This document shows positions 25,637-36,040 of a DNA stretch of 64,000 bases, piece after piece. Where the stretch lies: positions 56,854 to 120,853 of the forward strand of contig NZ_CAKMMF010000018.1 in assembly GCF_927798095.1 (NCBI RefSeq), written 5' to 3'. The position numbers and the translations under genes were made by a program. The notes beneath the pieces were generated by a model, which was given only the letters and a program-made list of their open reading frames with translations, ran no database searches and had not been told where the DNA came from. This DNA comes from Paenibacillus plantiphilus (GTDB lineage Bacteria; Bacillota; Bacilli; Paenibacillales; Paenibacillaceae). Each line of letters begins with the position of its first letter. Position 1 is the stretch's first letter.

Positions 25637-26770
25637 CTACACCCATTCATGGAGAAATGCGCATATCCGCTGCAATTGCTCGTCACTGTCAGAAGCAGCA
25701 TCTCCTGTGGGAGCCGCATAGATGGCATCTACAAATTGCCTTGTTATCGCGCTCCCCTTCAGCTCATCCCACCCGATCATTCTGTAAGGATGCCGCCCTG
25801 TCAGGGCATTCGTTGTATGAAGGTCCTCCATGAATAAGTCCCGCTTCACCATCAGCAGCGGCTTATTGCAATGGACGGCTTCACTTATAACCCCCCAGCC
25901 AGGCTTCGTAATGACGATATCTGCGAGGGCCAAATAATTTTGCGATTCTGTATAGCTTGGCGGAATTCGAACAACATTAGGGCCGCTTGCATCCATATGG
26001 CTGGAGACGATAAATGTGCAGTCCTCATCCTTCCACATCGCCATATCCTTCATATCGCGAGCATGAATATCCATTCCTAATGCGACGAACACCGTTAACG
26101 CTCCGTCATCCTTGCCCTTGCCCTTCCCATGCAACGACTGCAACCTGCTCCATTCCCTCTTCTCCGGCGCACGACAAAAAAAGCCCGCCTTGACATATCC
26201 GCGACGGCCCCAGGGAGGCTCTTCCGAGCCTGCCAGACTTATGAAATAGTCCATATGAAGATAAGCATCATACAACGGTGCAAGCAGCCCGCTATCCAGC
26301 ATCTTCTCGTATGCCGTGTACCACGTAAAATTGGACATGCCGATGGAGGTTATACCGGCCTGACTGGCCGCTTTGATCGGAACCGGGGAAATATCGGACA
26401 GCACCATATCCACCTTGTTCTGAAGCAGATAGTCTCTCTCCCGTGCTATCAAGTCCGGGAATACAGACATATAGCTGCGATACTCAACCTGTAGACGGTC
26501 AAGATCAGGCTCCATACTATTCTCCTGCACGAAATAACCCAAATCCGTCGCAGCGTCGCGAAATTCCAGACCCTTCTGTGCAGCTGCCCGCAACGATTCC
26601 CGTACAAATGAAAGCGGTCTGGAGCAGCAAACGATGAACCGAAACGGTCTCGGAGACGTTTCCAGTAAACGACGAATAAGCGCGATTCCCCGCGCTGCAT
26701 GCCCATAACCATAATCCGAGATATAATAACAAATCGTGCTTTGCTTCTCCATCTCCATCTGCATCTGCAT
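25637..26770 (-). CDS. Glycosyltransferase, GT28/MurG-like
   Basis: The product is 377 residues. The N-terminal strand-loop YYISDYGYGHAARG is the family's glycine-rich motif (compare GxGHxxR). The C-terminal donor-site region is VITKPGWGVISEAVHCNKPLL near residues 290-310. No membrane helix is seen. It would transfer a sugar from a nucleotide donor during EPS repeat assembly. The start follows the manC stop directly, at a run of ATGCAG/ATGGAG repeats that offers four in-frame ATGs and no clear SD, so the exact start is uncertain. Confidence 0.8.
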   Translation of the reverse strand: MQMQMEMEKQSTICYYISDYGYGHAARGIALIRRLLETSPRPFRFIVCCSRPLSFVRESLRAAAQKGLEFRDAATDLGYFVQENSMEPDLDRLQVEYRSYMSVFPDLIARERDYLLQNKVDMVLSDISPVPIKAASQAGITSIGMSNFTWYTAYEKMLDSGLLAPLYDAYLHMDYFISLAGSEEPPWGRRGYVKAGFFCRAPEKREWSRLQSLHGKGKGKDDGALTVFVALGMDIHARDMKDMAMWKDEDCTFIVSSHMDASGPNVVRIPPSYTESQNYLALADIVITKPGWGVISEAVHCNKPLLMVKRDLFMEDLHTTNALTGRHPYRMIGWDELKGSAITRQFVDAIYAAPTGDAASDSDEQLQRICAFLHEWV

Positions 26771-28144
26771 CTACATCTTCATGCAATGCTCGGCAACTTC
26801 ATTCCAAGTGCTGTACAGCTCCACCACCTGGTTCACATCCCGCTGAACCCCGCTCTGTACAACAATCACCTCAAGCTCCGTTATCGCCCGAATGCTGTGC
26901 AATGTCTTCATCGGAATATGCAGAACATTACCTGCTTTGACCCTCATGAAATTACCGTTCTGAATGAACTCGCCTTCGCCCTTTACAAGCGTCCACACCT
27001 CTTCACGATTGGAGTGCAGCTGATAGCTCAGGTTCTTGCCCTCCTGAATGCCCACTCGCTTCGTAACTACACAGCGTCCGTCATCATAATGCTGGTCATC
27101 GAGAATGCGTACCCATCCCCACTGCCGTTCCTCGTACATCGGTCCTTGATCATAGTTAATGAAGTCCTTAATTCTTGGACTGGCGCTCTTATCCGTCACT
27201 AGTATGCCGTCAGGGCTTACTGCGACTACGACATTCGACAGGCCGAGAATCGAGACAGGAATATCGATTTCATTGATTAAATGCGTATTCTGGCAATCAC
27301 CGCTGATCGTTCCCTTGCCAATTTGCTGATGCTCCATTTCCTCTGTCAGCGTATTCCAGGTTCCCAGGTCCTTCCAATATCCTTCATATGGCAGTACCGT
27401 TATGCGCTCTGCCTTCTCCACCACCTCGTAATCAAAGCTGATCTGAGGGATTTTATGATATTGTTTGACCAGCTCTTCATATTGAATAGGGAGTCCCTTG
27501 TCTTGAAGCAGCCCAATCATATAGCCGAGCCTGAACGCAAACACACCGCAATTCCACAACGCATTCTGATCGATTAGCGCTTGCGCCTGCTCCTCCGAAG
27601 GCTTCTCCTGGAAATAGCTGACCTTCTGATTCAAGGAAGCGTCCCGCTCCTCAGCGACAGGAATAATATAACCGTACTTCGAGGAAGGATAAGTCGGCTT
27701 CACGCCAATTAACGCCAGATCGCAATCATCATCCTCCTGCAGCACTTGCTCAAGCTTCCGGACCGCATCGAAGAAATGATCCTCTACATAAGGGTCCACC
27801 GGCAGTATGCATACGACCTCGCTCAGTCCGATCACCTTGAAGGAATACAGATAGGCTGCCGCCAGCGCAATCGCCGCGAACGTATCCCTTCTTGACGGCT
27901 CAACGATTAACGGAACGTTCAAGCCTATCTGGCTTTGCATCATTTCCACTTGCGATTTGCTCGTCGCAATATAGCTCTCCTCACCCAATCCATTTGCAGC
28001 AATCTGCTTCCATACACGCTGAACCATCGATTCGAGCTCATTGCCATCATTCCCAAGCACTTTAAGAAACTGCTTCGACCGCGAATCATTGGACAGCGGC
28101 CACAATCGTTTGCCTGAGCCTCCGGATAGCAGCACTAGTTTCAT
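26771..28144 (-). CDS. manC: Mannose-1-phosphate guanylyltransferase / mannose-6-phosphate isomerase
   Basis: The product is 457 residues with an N-terminal nucleotidyltransferase domain (LSGGSGKRLWPLSN, SKQFL, VEPSRRDTFAA, FxEKP) and a C-terminal cupin (LSYQLHSNREEVW, then LHIPMKTLHSIRA). It makes GDP-mannose for the Gmd and Fcl enzymes encoded at 39183-41131. AGGAGGGG precedes the ATG. A phosphomannomutase is not in the window and must be supplied elsewhere. Confidence 0.93.
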   Translation of the reverse strand: MKLVLLSGGSGKRLWPLSNDSRSKQFLKVLGNDGNELESMVQRVWKQIAANGLGEESYIATSKSQVEMMQSQIGLNVPLIVEPSRRDTFAAIALAAAYLYSFKVIGLSEVVCILPVDPYVEDHFFDAVRKLEQVLQEDDDCDLALIGVKPTYPSSKYGYIIPVAEERDASLNQKVSYFQEKPSEEQAQALIDQNALWNCGVFAFRLGYMIGLLQDKGLPIQYEELVKQYHKIPQISFDYEVVEKAERITVLPYEGYWKDLGTWNTLTEEMEHQQIGKGTISGDCQNTHLINEIDIPVSILGLSNVVVAVSPDGILVTDKSASPRIKDFINYDQGPMYEERQWGWVRILDDQHYDDGRCVVTKRVGIQEGKNLSYQLHSNREEVWTLVKGEGEFIQNGNFMRVKAGNVLHIPMKTLHSIRAITELEVIVVQSGVQRDVNQVVELYSTWNEVAEHCMKM

Positions 28145-28191
28145 CTAATACCCCTCCTAGCTTCCCTATCGATTCTCGGCTTGCCGCAAGC

Positions 28192-29079
28192 CTATACGTA
28201 AATAACTTCCTGCTCCATCTCTATTCCCAGCTGCGCGGCTACCGTGCTTTGCATTAATTGAATCAAGTCCTTCACATCCTGCGAGGCGGCATTGCCCCGG
28301 TTAATGATCCAATTCCCGTGGACCGGACTAATCTCCGCATTCCCGATCTGATATCCCTTCAGTCCGACTGCCTCAATGCATTTTCCCGGATGGGGCCCAT
28401 TGGCCGGGCTTTTGAACGTACTGCCGACAGTCGCCACATTCATCGGAAACTTCTTCTTCCTCACATTAGCAATTTCTCTGGTCGCCAGCATCGGCTTATT
28501 TTTATCATCGTCATAAGGGGCGTGGAATACAGCGCTCAGTATAATATTTCGGGTTCCAGTAAATCCGCTGTGGCGAAAAGACAGCCCGCATTCCTCTGCC
28601 AGCTTCGTCCGGCAGTCGCCATTCTCATCGAGATACGTGACGGAATGCAGCACATCCGACAGCTCCTTGCCTGAGCTGCCTGCATTCATCATCACTGCTC
28701 CGCCGACAGTTCCAGGGATGCTGACCATAAATTCAAACCCCTTCACACCTTCTTTTGCCATCTTAAAAGCCATATTGGGCAGCGTTGCGCCTGCCTCAGC
28801 ATATAGGAGCTGCTGGTCAAGCCTCATCCGGCTCAGCCCTTTGCCGATATGTACAACAATTCCGTCCAAGCCCTCATCATCAACGATAATGTTCGACCCG
28901 TTGCCGATAAGCACCATGCGGGCATCGCGATCCCGGCATATTCTCACAACAGTCTGAAGGTCCTCTACGCTCTGCGGGGCGACATAATAGCTGCACCTTC
29001 CACCAACCGCCATCGTCGTGATCGATTTCAAAGAGTAATTACTCTCTACCCTGCATGCCAGCTCTCCAAACATATCCAT
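28192..29079 (-). CDS. murB: UDP-N-acetylenolpyruvoylglucosamine reductase, EPS-operon paralogue
   Basis: The product is 295 residues, the usual length of type II MurB. FAD-binding motifs are IGNGSNIIVDDEGLDG near residue 80 and SIPGTVGGAVMMNAG near 140, and GSTFKSP carries the catalytic Ser region. A long open frame upstream is rejected because it overlaps the glycosyltransferase; the ATG at 29079 overlaps that gene's stop (TGATG). MurB reduces the enolpyruvyl ether to the lactyl group of UDP-MurNAc. Finding it with a murA homologue (33475-34752) inside an EPS operon suggests a lactyl or MurNAc sugar in the polymer. Confidence 0.9.
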   Translation of the reverse strand: MDMFGELACRVESNYSLKSITTMAVGGRCSYYVAPQSVEDLQTVVRICRDRDARMVLIGNGSNIIVDDEGLDGIVVHIGKGLSRMRLDQQLLYAEAGATLPNMAFKMAKEGVKGFEFMVSIPGTVGGAVMMNAGSSGKELSDVLHSVTYLDENGDCRTKLAEECGLSFRHSGFTGTRNIILSAVFHAPYDDDKNKPMLATREIANVRKKKFPMNVATVGSTFKSPANGPHPGKCIEAVGLKGYQIGNAEISPVHGNWIINRGNAASQDVKDLIQLMQSTVAAQLGIEMEQEVIYV

Positions 29080-30023
29080 CACCTGCTTATCTTTGTTATG
29101 ATCCGCATGTTTCTTCTGAAGATCAAGTAATTGATCCATTTCATTGGAACGAGTGCAAGCAAGCCATACTTCAGCTTCGATAATCCGCTTGTTTTGCTGG
29201 CCGCAATCTTCCGGAATGCCTTGGCTCGATCCCCAAGCAGGATATAGGTTTGAATTTCCGAGATATCCTGCGCCTTCAAGACATCGCTGCGCTCCGCCTG
29301 ATTCAGAGAATGGAGATGACTGGAGACAACATCTCTCGTACTCATCAGCATCTTCAGGCTTCTTCCCCCACTGACGTTCTGATCCCCGTAGTATCGCTTC
29401 ATTAATATCGGGATTTCGCAATAAGCAGCCGAATAACAGTCCGCGATTCTCAGCCAATAATCATAATCCTCTGCAAGACGCAGCTCAGTATTAAATAAGC
29501 CGATGCGTGCTACGACCTCCCGCTTGATCATGACCGTCGAGGTTCCGATGAAATTGCATCGCAGCAGCTCCTTCTTGATATCTCCTTTATAGAAACATTT
29601 TACAACCGGGTATTCGAAGAACTCGCCATTCTTCTTGTACACCCTGTTTATGAATTGTCCATACACAATTCCCGCTCCAAGGTTCGTCTGGAACCCAGCA
29701 ACCTGCAGCTTGAGCTTATCCGGCATCCACAGATCATCCGCATCGAGCAGTGCAATAAGCTCGCCGGTTGCCCGCAGCAGGCCTGCGTTCCTTGCTGCCG
29801 AGGGTCCGCCGTTGCTTTGCTTGATATAGTGAAGCGAGTCCCGCTGCCCAGTTTCCTTATAGGCTCCAATGACCTCCTCTGTGCGATCGCTGGAGCCATC
29901 GTCTACAACGATAACCTCATGCAATTGATAGCACGGATCAGCAGTCTGATTATAGACGCTTTCGATCGCTTCAATAATCAAGTGCTCGCTATTGTAGGCC
30001 GGTATGACAACCGAGACTTTCAT
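29079..30023 (-). CDS. Glycosyltransferase family 2
   Basis: The product is 314 residues from ATG at 30023 with AAAAGGAGGTG upstream. A GT-A fold is shown by VSVVIPAYNS at the start, DDGSSDRT near residue 45 and ALLDADD near 95 as the metal-binding DxD. A basic C-terminal tail may associate with the membrane. It probably adds one sugar of the EPS repeat. It is coupled to murB by a four-base overlap. Confidence 0.9.
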   Translation of the reverse strand: MKVSVVIPAYNSEHLIIEAIESVYNQTADPCYQLHEVIVVDDGSSDRTEEVIGAYKETGQRDSLHYIKQSNGGPSAARNAGLLRATGELIALLDADDLWMPDKLKLQVAGFQTNLGAGIVYGQFINRVYKKNGEFFEYPVVKCFYKGDIKKELLRCNFIGTSTVMIKREVVARIGLFNTELRLAEDYDYWLRIADCYSAAYCEIPILMKRYYGDQNVSGGRSLKMLMSTRDVVSSHLHSLNQAERSDVLKAQDISEIQTYILLGDRAKAFRKIAASKTSGLSKLKYGLLALVPMKWINYLIFRRNMRIITKISR

Positions 30024-30036
30024 GCTGCACCTCCTT

Positions 30037-31059
30037 TTACATATGCTCCAGCGTTCCTTCCTGCTGCTCACTGGCAAGCGGCTTGCCAGCACCGCTTCTT
30101 CTTGCTTTAACGATCGACAAGCCTTTCGCTGTCATTCGCTGCAGCAGCTTGCTTCGATTCAGAAGGAATAGAAAGAGGTGCAGGCAAGCATTAGACAGCC
30201 CCAGCTTCTCCTCCATACTTTTGCGGTTAAAATAAAGCGCCTCCGAGGTCTTTCCCCGGTACAAGGCGGTCATCGCATGCCGCCCAATAATCTTCGACAG
30301 CCTTCGTGTCCGAGCCCGATAGAATGCGCCATATATCCCGTATCGATCAATGAAGTCCGGCTCATTGCGCATTCTCAGCTCGATGCACTGGATGCCCATC
30401 TCATCAAAATACTTCTGCATCAACATTTTATCGAGCGAGGCGCTAACACCATCGGATAGAAAATATCTTCTGTACAGCACCTCAGGAACGATCGCAAAGG
30501 AAGTCAGCATGCTCATTCGCAGCCAGAGATCATAATCCTGGCAAAACTTGAAAAACTCCCGGTATCCGCCAGCCTGCTCATAGACCTTCTTCCGAAACAT
30601 GACCTCCCCATGCGTAAAAGGATTCTCTTTTATAATTTGCTTCGTCAATGAGATGGACTCGTCGATTACAGGCTTATTAATAAACGATGTACCGGTATTC
30701 TCGAAGTAATTCTCAACATAGCAGCCGACAACGCCAATGTCGGGATGTGATTGCAGCAGCTCCAGCTGACGTTCGATCCGGGTTTCGGACGAAATATCCC
30801 CAGAGCCATGAATAGCAACAATTTCACTGCTCGTCTGCATGATCGCGCTTCGGATCGATTGGACGAACCCCCTATTGCTATGGGTGATCACCCTTAAACG
30901 GGGATCTTGAATGGAGCGCAGTCTAACGAGCGTACCGTCCGTTGATCCATCATCTATCGCAATGACTTCAATATCCGAATACGTTTGTTTCAGCAAGCTT
31001 TCGATGGAATCCACCACATAATTTTCACGATTATAGTACACAGTCACGATAGATACCAT
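30037..31059 (-). CDS. Glycosyltransferase family 2
   Basis: The product is 340 residues. The GT-A motifs are VSIVTVYYNRE at the start, AIDDGSTDGT near residue 38 and IHGSGD at the usual DxD position near 85, a variant lacking the first Asp. ATG at 31059 has GAGGTGA ten bases upstream. It lies 13 bases before the next glycosyltransferase. The variant metal motif could mean altered metal use or low activity. Confidence 0.88.
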   Translation of the reverse strand: MVSIVTVYYNRENYVVDSIESLLKQTYSDIEVIAIDDGSTDGTLVRLRSIQDPRLRVITHSNRGFVQSIRSAIMQTSSEIVAIHGSGDISSETRIERQLELLQSHPDIGVVGCYVENYFENTGTSFINKPVIDESISLTKQIIKENPFTHGEVMFRKKVYEQAGGYREFFKFCQDYDLWLRMSMLTSFAIVPEVLYRRYFLSDGVSASLDKMLMQKYFDEMGIQCIELRMRNEPDFIDRYGIYGAFYRARTRRLSKIIGRHAMTALYRGKTSEALYFNRKSMEEKLGLSNACLHLFLFLLNRSKLLQRMTAKGLSIVKARRSGAGKPLASEQQEGTLEHM

Positions 31060-31073
31060 GATTGCCATTCACC

Positions 31074-32114
31074 TCAAGTTATTGGATTAGACACTGGATT
31101 CGGAATGGACGCATAATACTGCACATACCAATCCAGAAATTTGCCCAGTCCCTCTTCAATGGAAGTTGAAGGCTTGAAATCAATGTCACGGACCAAATCA
31201 TCCACATTCGCAAAAGTAGCGGGAACATCGCCAGCCTGCATCGGGAGATACTCCTTTATCGCCGTCTTGCTCAGCTTCTTCTCGATGATCGAGATGAAGT
31301 GGCCAAGCTCTACTGGCTGATTGTTCCCGATATTATAGATCCGATAGGGTGCGGTGCTCGTGCTTGGATCTGGATCGTCGCCCTGCCAGTGCGGGTTGGG
31401 CTCGGCCTTTTTGCCGATCAGCTTCACGATTCCCTCTACGATATCGTCAATGTAAGTGAAATCGCGCTTCATGTTGCCGTGGTTGAAAACTTTAATCGGC
31501 TCGTTATTCATGATTGCTTTGGTAAAAGAGAAGTACGCCATATCCGGCCGGCCCCATGGACCATATACCGTAAAGAAGCGAAGGCCGGTCGTTGGCAGCC
31601 GATACAGGTGGCTGTAAGTGTGCGCCATCAGCTCATTGGCTTTTTTCGTCGCTGCGTACAGACTGACAGGATGATCGACATTATGCGTCACAGAGAAAGG
31701 CATCTGCGTATTCGCGCCATATACCGAGCTGGAGGATGCATAGATCAAATGCTCGGCCTTATAATGACGGCAGGCCTCCAGAATGTTCATGAATCCGGCA
31801 AGGTTTGAATCGACATATGCCCTTGGATTCGTAATGCTGTACCGCACACCCGCTTGCGCGGCAAGGTGTACAACAACTGCAATGTTATGCTGTTCAAAAA
31901 TCTCATCAACCTGCTCCTGCTTCTCCAACTGGCATAAGAAGAACTTGAAATTTCGGTGCTCCTTCAGCAGCTCCAGGCGCGACTGCTTCAGACCCGGATC
32001 ATAATAATCGTTCATGCTGTCCAAGCCAAGCACCTCGCAGCCTTCTTGAAGCAGCTTATTCGCGAGATGAAATCCAATAAAACCAGCCGCCCCGGTAACG
32101 AGTATATTTGCCAC
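31074..32114 (-). CDS. UDP-glucuronate 4-epimerase
   Basis: The product is 346 residues of the short-chain dehydrogenase superfamily. [11 protein letters not shown] binds NAD, SSSSVYG and YAATKKANE supply the catalytic Ser and YxxxK, and [15 protein letters not shown] is characteristic of uronate epimerases. It converts UDP-glucuronate to UDP-galacturonate, using the product of ugd. The start is GTG with GCAGGTTGATTCA upstream. The polymer therefore probably contains galacturonic acid, which would fit the beta-helix enzymes nearby. Confidence 0.9.
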   Translation of the reverse strand: MANILVTGAAGFIGFHLANKLLQEGCEVLGLDSMNDYYDPGLKQSRLELLKEHRNFKFFLCQLEKQEQVDEIFEQHNIAVVVHLAAQAGVRYSITNPRAYVDSNLAGFMNILEACRHYKAEHLIYASSSSVYGANTQMPFSVTHNVDHPVSLYAATKKANELMAHTYSHLYRLPTTGLRFFTVYGPWGRPDMAYFSFTKAIMNNEPIKVFNHGNMKRDFTYIDDIVEGIVKLIGKKAEPNPHWQGDDPDPSTSTAPYRIYNIGNNQPVELGHFISIIEKKLSKTAIKEYLPMQAGDVPATFANVDDLVRDIDFKPSTSIEEGLGKFLDWYVQYYASIPNPVSNPIT

Positions 32115-32140
32115 TGAATCAACCTGCTTTCTATACCGAT

Positions 32141-33442
32141 TTATCTCCTGAGATCGCTTCGCTTCATAATAAGCAGATCTCTGATCGAAACCTTTGTTTG
32201 ACGGGAATAGACAATCAAGAACAGAATGCCGCCAATAATATAACTGATGGAGGAAGCGATAGCTGTCCCGTTAATGTTATAAAGCGGGATCAGAATCAAA
32301 TTCAACACAATATTGAGAATGAGCGGAATGATATACACAGCCAGCGCGAACAGCGGCTTCCCTCTTCCTGCCAAATCCGCGTTCAACACTTTATAGAAGA
32401 ACATAATAAAAATGCCGGGCATCAGAAGACGAATGACATTAGCCGCATCGGTAAATTGTTCGCCGTACAGAACACCTACAATAATCGGCGCGAATACAGC
32501 GATGACAAGACAACTGACCAGCGCGACCGGCAGCATCATCCTGAGCAGCTTGGCTGCCCTGTTGATCGCCTCTTCCTGTGTCCGGCTGTTAGCGCTCTTC
32601 GCGAACAGCACCATGCCGGCCGCAGCGGGCAATTGCCAGATCAATTCAGCCAGAATGACGCCGACAGCGAAGTTCCCGATCGATCTCAAATCCGAGAGCT
32701 GCTCCAGCATGAGAATGTTGATCCGGTAGTTCAGCTGCAGAATAAACAGCGCAATCGCATAGGAAATTCCTTTCTTTAGAAACTTCAGAGGCAGTCCATT
32801 CACATGACCTATACGGAACGGCGCAAGCCTCATGACGATAAGACAGGACTGTACGGCAAGCATGGCGGCAATCAGCAAGTTGACGATTGTCGCGCCAAGC
32901 ACGCCAAGCTGCAGCAGCCAGACAAGGATGACGACGCTGGCGAAGTTAAGCGCGATATTCCACAGGTCCAGCTTATTGATTTTGCCGAGCTGGTCACATC
33001 CCTGCAGCACACCATTGGAATATCTGGCGAACAACGTGAACGGAACGCTCAGCAGCGCAATCAGCAGCAGCGTGCTGCTATACTTGCCGTAATAGAATAT
33101 TCCGAAGTAGACAGCAATGAATATCACCGACAGTAGTGATGATAGAACCCAGAGCAGATACGTCGTCTTCATAATATCGTTGATCGGATACACCTTCTGC
33201 CCGATGTAGAAAGCCGTTGCCTGACGGATGCCCAGATCGGTTATTGTAGCCATCAGCGTAGGGACCATGAAGATGACCGTCACAATGCCTCTGCCTTCCG
33301 CTCCGAGCATTCTGGCAAGCATGGCGGAAATAATAAAAGCGCCGAATAGCGTAACCCCTTTTGTTACGACTGTAACTGCGAGATCTTTTGCCGTTTTGGA
33401 TGCTCTGGGACGTGCCGCTGCGATTTCAGCCAAGGTAATCAA
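32141..33442 (-). CDS. wzx: Polysaccharide flippase (Wzx-like, MOP superfamily)
   Basis: The product is 433 residues with about twelve predicted membrane helices, including the typical start [25 protein letters not shown]. It would flip the lipid-linked repeat unit across the membrane. The start is probably TTG at 33442 with only a weak SD, so the N-terminus is uncertain by up to some 20 residues. It lies between the murA homologue and the epimerase gene. Confidence 0.87.
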   Translation of the reverse strand: MITLAEIAAARPRASKTAKDLAVTVVTKGVTLFGAFIISAMLARMLGAEGRGIVTVIFMVPTLMATITDLGIRQATAFYIGQKVYPINDIMKTTYLLWVLSSLLSVIFIAVYFGIFYYGKYSSTLLLIALLSVPFTLFARYSNGVLQGCDQLGKINKLDLWNIALNFASVVILVWLLQLGVLGATIVNLLIAAMLAVQSCLIVMRLAPFRIGHVNGLPLKFLKKGISYAIALFILQLNYRINILMLEQLSDLRSIGNFAVGVILAELIWQLPAAAGMVLFAKSANSRTQEEAINRAAKLLRMMLPVALVSCLVIAVFAPIIVGVLYGEQFTDAANVIRLLMPGIFIMFFYKVLNADLAGRGKPLFALAVYIIPLILNIVLNLILIPLYNINGTAIASSISYIIGGILFLIVYSRQTKVSIRDLLIMKRSDLRR

Positions 33443-33474
33443 CTCTTTTTATCATAAATTTTAGCCGGTGCTCT

Positions 33475-34752
33475 TTAGGAAATACGGCTTTCAATATTGG
33501 CGCCGAGCTGCTGCAGCTTGCTGACGATATTCTCATAGCCGCGCTCAATCTGGCTGACGTTGCTAATGATCGTTACACCTTCTGATACAAGTCCTGTCAA
33601 TATGCAAGAGGCGCCGCCGCGAAGATCAGTTGCTTTTACCTCCGCGCCCTGCAGCCTTCTGCCTCCTTCGATAATCGCTGTATTGCCGAAGGCATGGACG
33701 CTGCCGCCGTACTTTTTCAGCTCGTCAATATATTTGAACCGTTCCGTGAACCGCAGATCCGTAATGGTGCTCTTGCCATTAGCGACAAAGGCCAGCGCCG
33801 CAAAGATCGGCTGCATGTCGGAATTAATACCGGGATAGGGGGCTGTGAACAGGTCAAAAGCGCGTTTCTCCTTTTTCCCCGAGGCATACACAGCTCCTCC
33901 CCACTCGAACACATCAATGCCGATTTCCTTCAACAGACGCGCATCCTCCTTGATGAAGTCCAGAGAGAAATCCGGGATGCATATTTCCCCTCCCGTCATC
34001 GTAGATGCCACAATATAGGTGACCGCTTCATCCCACCCCGGCATAACCGCGTAGCGAACTCCGCCTCTAATCGACTTCACGCCTTTGATCTGAACGATAC
34101 GATTCGAGCATTCCACCTCTGCCCCCATCAAATTCAGCAGCTTGGCCAGCTCCATAATTTCCGGCCGCGTGTTGGCATTGAGTATCGTCGTCGTTCCCTC
34201 AGCAATGGCGGCAGCTATCATAATATTCTCAGTACCGGACGTCGTTGGCAGGTAAAATTCAATCTCTGATCCAACGCTTCCCTTGGAGGAAATATGAATC
34301 CCTTCCTCTGTTTCATCAATCGTCGCGCCAAGCTTGCTCAGTCCCATCAGATGAAGATCATATTTGCGGTCCCCGATCTTGCAGCCGCCTGGCATTGGCA
34401 GCAGCAGCTCGGACTGCAGTGCTGCTGCTAATCCAAGCAGCAGCAGCGAATACCGAATCTCGCTTGCAATCGGATTGATGCTCCCATTCGGGAAGCTGCC
34501 TCTGGCGCATGATACTGTACTGCCGTTTACTTCAATCGCAGCCCCGGACTCCTGCAAAATTTGAATGAGAATCTTAACGTCGCGCAATTCCACCGGAACG
34601 TTGTCCAGCAAGGTCGGCTCTTCTCCCAAGCATGCTGCCGCAATCATCGGAAGAGCTGCATTTTTGGCGCCTGATAGCTTGATCGTACCCGTTAATTGAT
34701 TGCCGCCAGTTACTACAAATGTTTTCGTGCCCGTTAACGTTGCCGTCATCAT
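33475..34752 (-). CDS. murA: UDP-N-acetylglucosamine 1-carboxyvinyltransferase, EPS-operon paralogue
   Basis: The product is 425 residues from ATG at 34752 (AGGATAGGAGTGG upstream). Key residues are kept: KLSGAKNAALP (Lys22/Asn23 equivalents), PGGCKIGDR (catalytic Cys and Arg), NSDMQ (Asp) and LRGGAS (Arg). Other parts diverge from housekeeping MurA, for example TTSGTEN for SVGATEN and PGWDEAVT for PDRIEAGT. This is a functional-looking but specialised paralogue that adds enolpyruvate to a UDP-sugar. With the murB gene it could make UDP-MurNAc or a related lactyl sugar for the EPS. Confidence 0.9.
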   Translation of the reverse strand: MMTATLTGTKTFVVTGGNQLTGTIKLSGAKNAALPMIAAACLGEEPTLLDNVPVELRDVKILIQILQESGAAIEVNGSTVSCARGSFPNGSINPIASEIRYSLLLLGLAAALQSELLLPMPGGCKIGDRKYDLHLMGLSKLGATIDETEEGIHISSKGSVGSEIEFYLPTTSGTENIMIAAAIAEGTTTILNANTRPEIMELAKLLNLMGAEVECSNRIVQIKGVKSIRGGVRYAVMPGWDEAVTYIVASTMTGGEICIPDFSLDFIKEDARLLKEIGIDVFEWGGAVYASGKKEKRAFDLFTAPYPGINSDMQPIFAALAFVANGKSTITDLRFTERFKYIDELKKYGGSVHAFGNTAIIEGGRRLQGAEVKATDLRGGASCILTGLVSEGVTIISNVSQIERGYENIVSKLQQLGANIESRIS

Positions 34753-34802
34753 GACCACTCCTATCCTTTTTTTGTATATAGTGTATATCATTTCCGCCTC
34801 TG

Positions 34803-36038
34803 CTACATGGACAAGAGCAGCTCCCTGTACTTCTCCAGTGATTGCTCGCGGCGCAAATGCTTCTCCAGATACGCCCGTCCTCTCGCTCCGTAAGCTGTAA
34901 TCTCGCTGCTGCTCAGATTGTGCAAATAACGGAGCTGTCGCTCGATGGCCTCATACTGCTGCGGCTCAGCCAATACCCCGCACTGACTTTCCTCAATCAG
35001 ACGCTCTGCCTCGCTTCCGCTCTCCAGAACGCCCATGACCGCTTTGCCGGCAGCCATCACGCCATAGATCTTGCTTGGAACCGATACCCCTTTAATGCCC
35101 TTCTGATTAACGACCAGATGCACGTCAGCTGCATTCAAGGAATATTTCAATTGGTCAAAGGGCTGAAACGGCAGGAAGTACACCTGTGACAGCTCATTCT
35201 CATCTACGAACGTCTGCATTTGCCTCTTCACAGCCCCTTCGCCGATGAACACAAAGACAAGATCCTTAATATCGCTTAGCTGCTTCGTAATTCGGATTAA
35301 ATTTTCCAAATCATAATACAGCCCCACATTGCCCGAATACATAACAATGAACTTATCCTTCCAGCCGTTGCGCTCGATAAATTCCGCTACCTTCGGATGC
35401 TGCTTCGTTAGCGGGACAATATCCTGCTCATTGGTCCAATTGTTGATGACCGAATTATCCGTCACAGGCAGATTGGCGAATCTGTGCAGCAGCGTCTGCT
35501 GCATATCCTGACCCACTGTAATGATGTGATCCGCCCACCTGCAATTAAGCGTATCCATCCACCTTGCAGCGCGGAAGAGCAGCTTCCGCTTCGTATACCC
35601 GACTGCCTCCGCTTGCTCGGGATTGAAATCCTGAATATTGTAAATATGCTTGGCTCGCTTGAACAGCTTGCCGATTGTCCCGATGAGGCCGCCCAATATC
35701 GGAGGCTGCGAGATCGTATAGATGAAGCTGAGCTTCTTCTGCCGAAGCACCATCACATTGGCATAAAAAAAGTAAGCTGCAATATAACGCAGCCTACTGA
35801 GCTTGTTCCCCTTATCCACTTTAGGAAGCCGGATTCGTATAATATTGATATTCTCCAGCCGGTCATAAACAATCCGCTTGCGCTTGTCTTTCCACTCATC
35901 AGCATCAGGATGCAGCTCAGCGATAACCGTAATGTTGAAGTCATGCTGCAGATGCAGACACAGCTCTGTCAGCAGCTGGCTCGTCGATGCAAAGTCCGGA
36001 TGAAAATAATTAATAACAAACACAATATTATGCTTCAT
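34803..36038 (-). CDS. Glycosyltransferase family 4 (WbuB-like)
   Basis: The product is 411 residues of the GT-B fold. The N-terminal half has a long amphipathic region and ISQPPILGGLIG. The donor half has FIGEGAVK and the E-x7-E-type segment around GVSVPSKIYGVMAAGKAVMGV. It resembles WbuB-type transferases for amino sugars or fucosamine, but the substrate is not certain. Start ATG at 36038 follows AGAGGGATAGGG. Confidence 0.88.
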   Translation of the reverse strand: MKHNIVFVINYFHPDFASTSQLLTELCLHLQHDFNITVIAELHPDADEWKDKRKRIVYDRLENINIIRIRLPKVDKGNKLSRLRYIAAYFFYANVMVLRQKKLSFIYTISQPPILGGLIGTIGKLFKRAKHIYNIQDFNPEQAEAVGYTKRKLLFRAARWMDTLNCRWADHIITVGQDMQQTLLHRFANLPVTDNSVINNWTNEQDIVPLTKQHPKVAEFIERNGWKDKFIVMYSGNVGLYYDLENLIRITKQLSDIKDLVFVFIGEGAVKRQMQTFVDENELSQVYFLPFQPFDQLKYSLNAADVHLVVNQKGIKGVSVPSKIYGVMAAGKAVMGVLESGSEAERLIEESQCGVLAEPQQYEAIERQLRYLHNLSSSEITAYGARGRAYLEKHLRREQSLEKYRELLLSM

Positions 36039-36040
36039 CC

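Noticed and set aside
29080..29457. Long N-terminal extension of MurB
   Set aside because: The extra frame lies wholly over the glycosyltransferase gene; the ATG overlapping its stop gives the normal MurB length.
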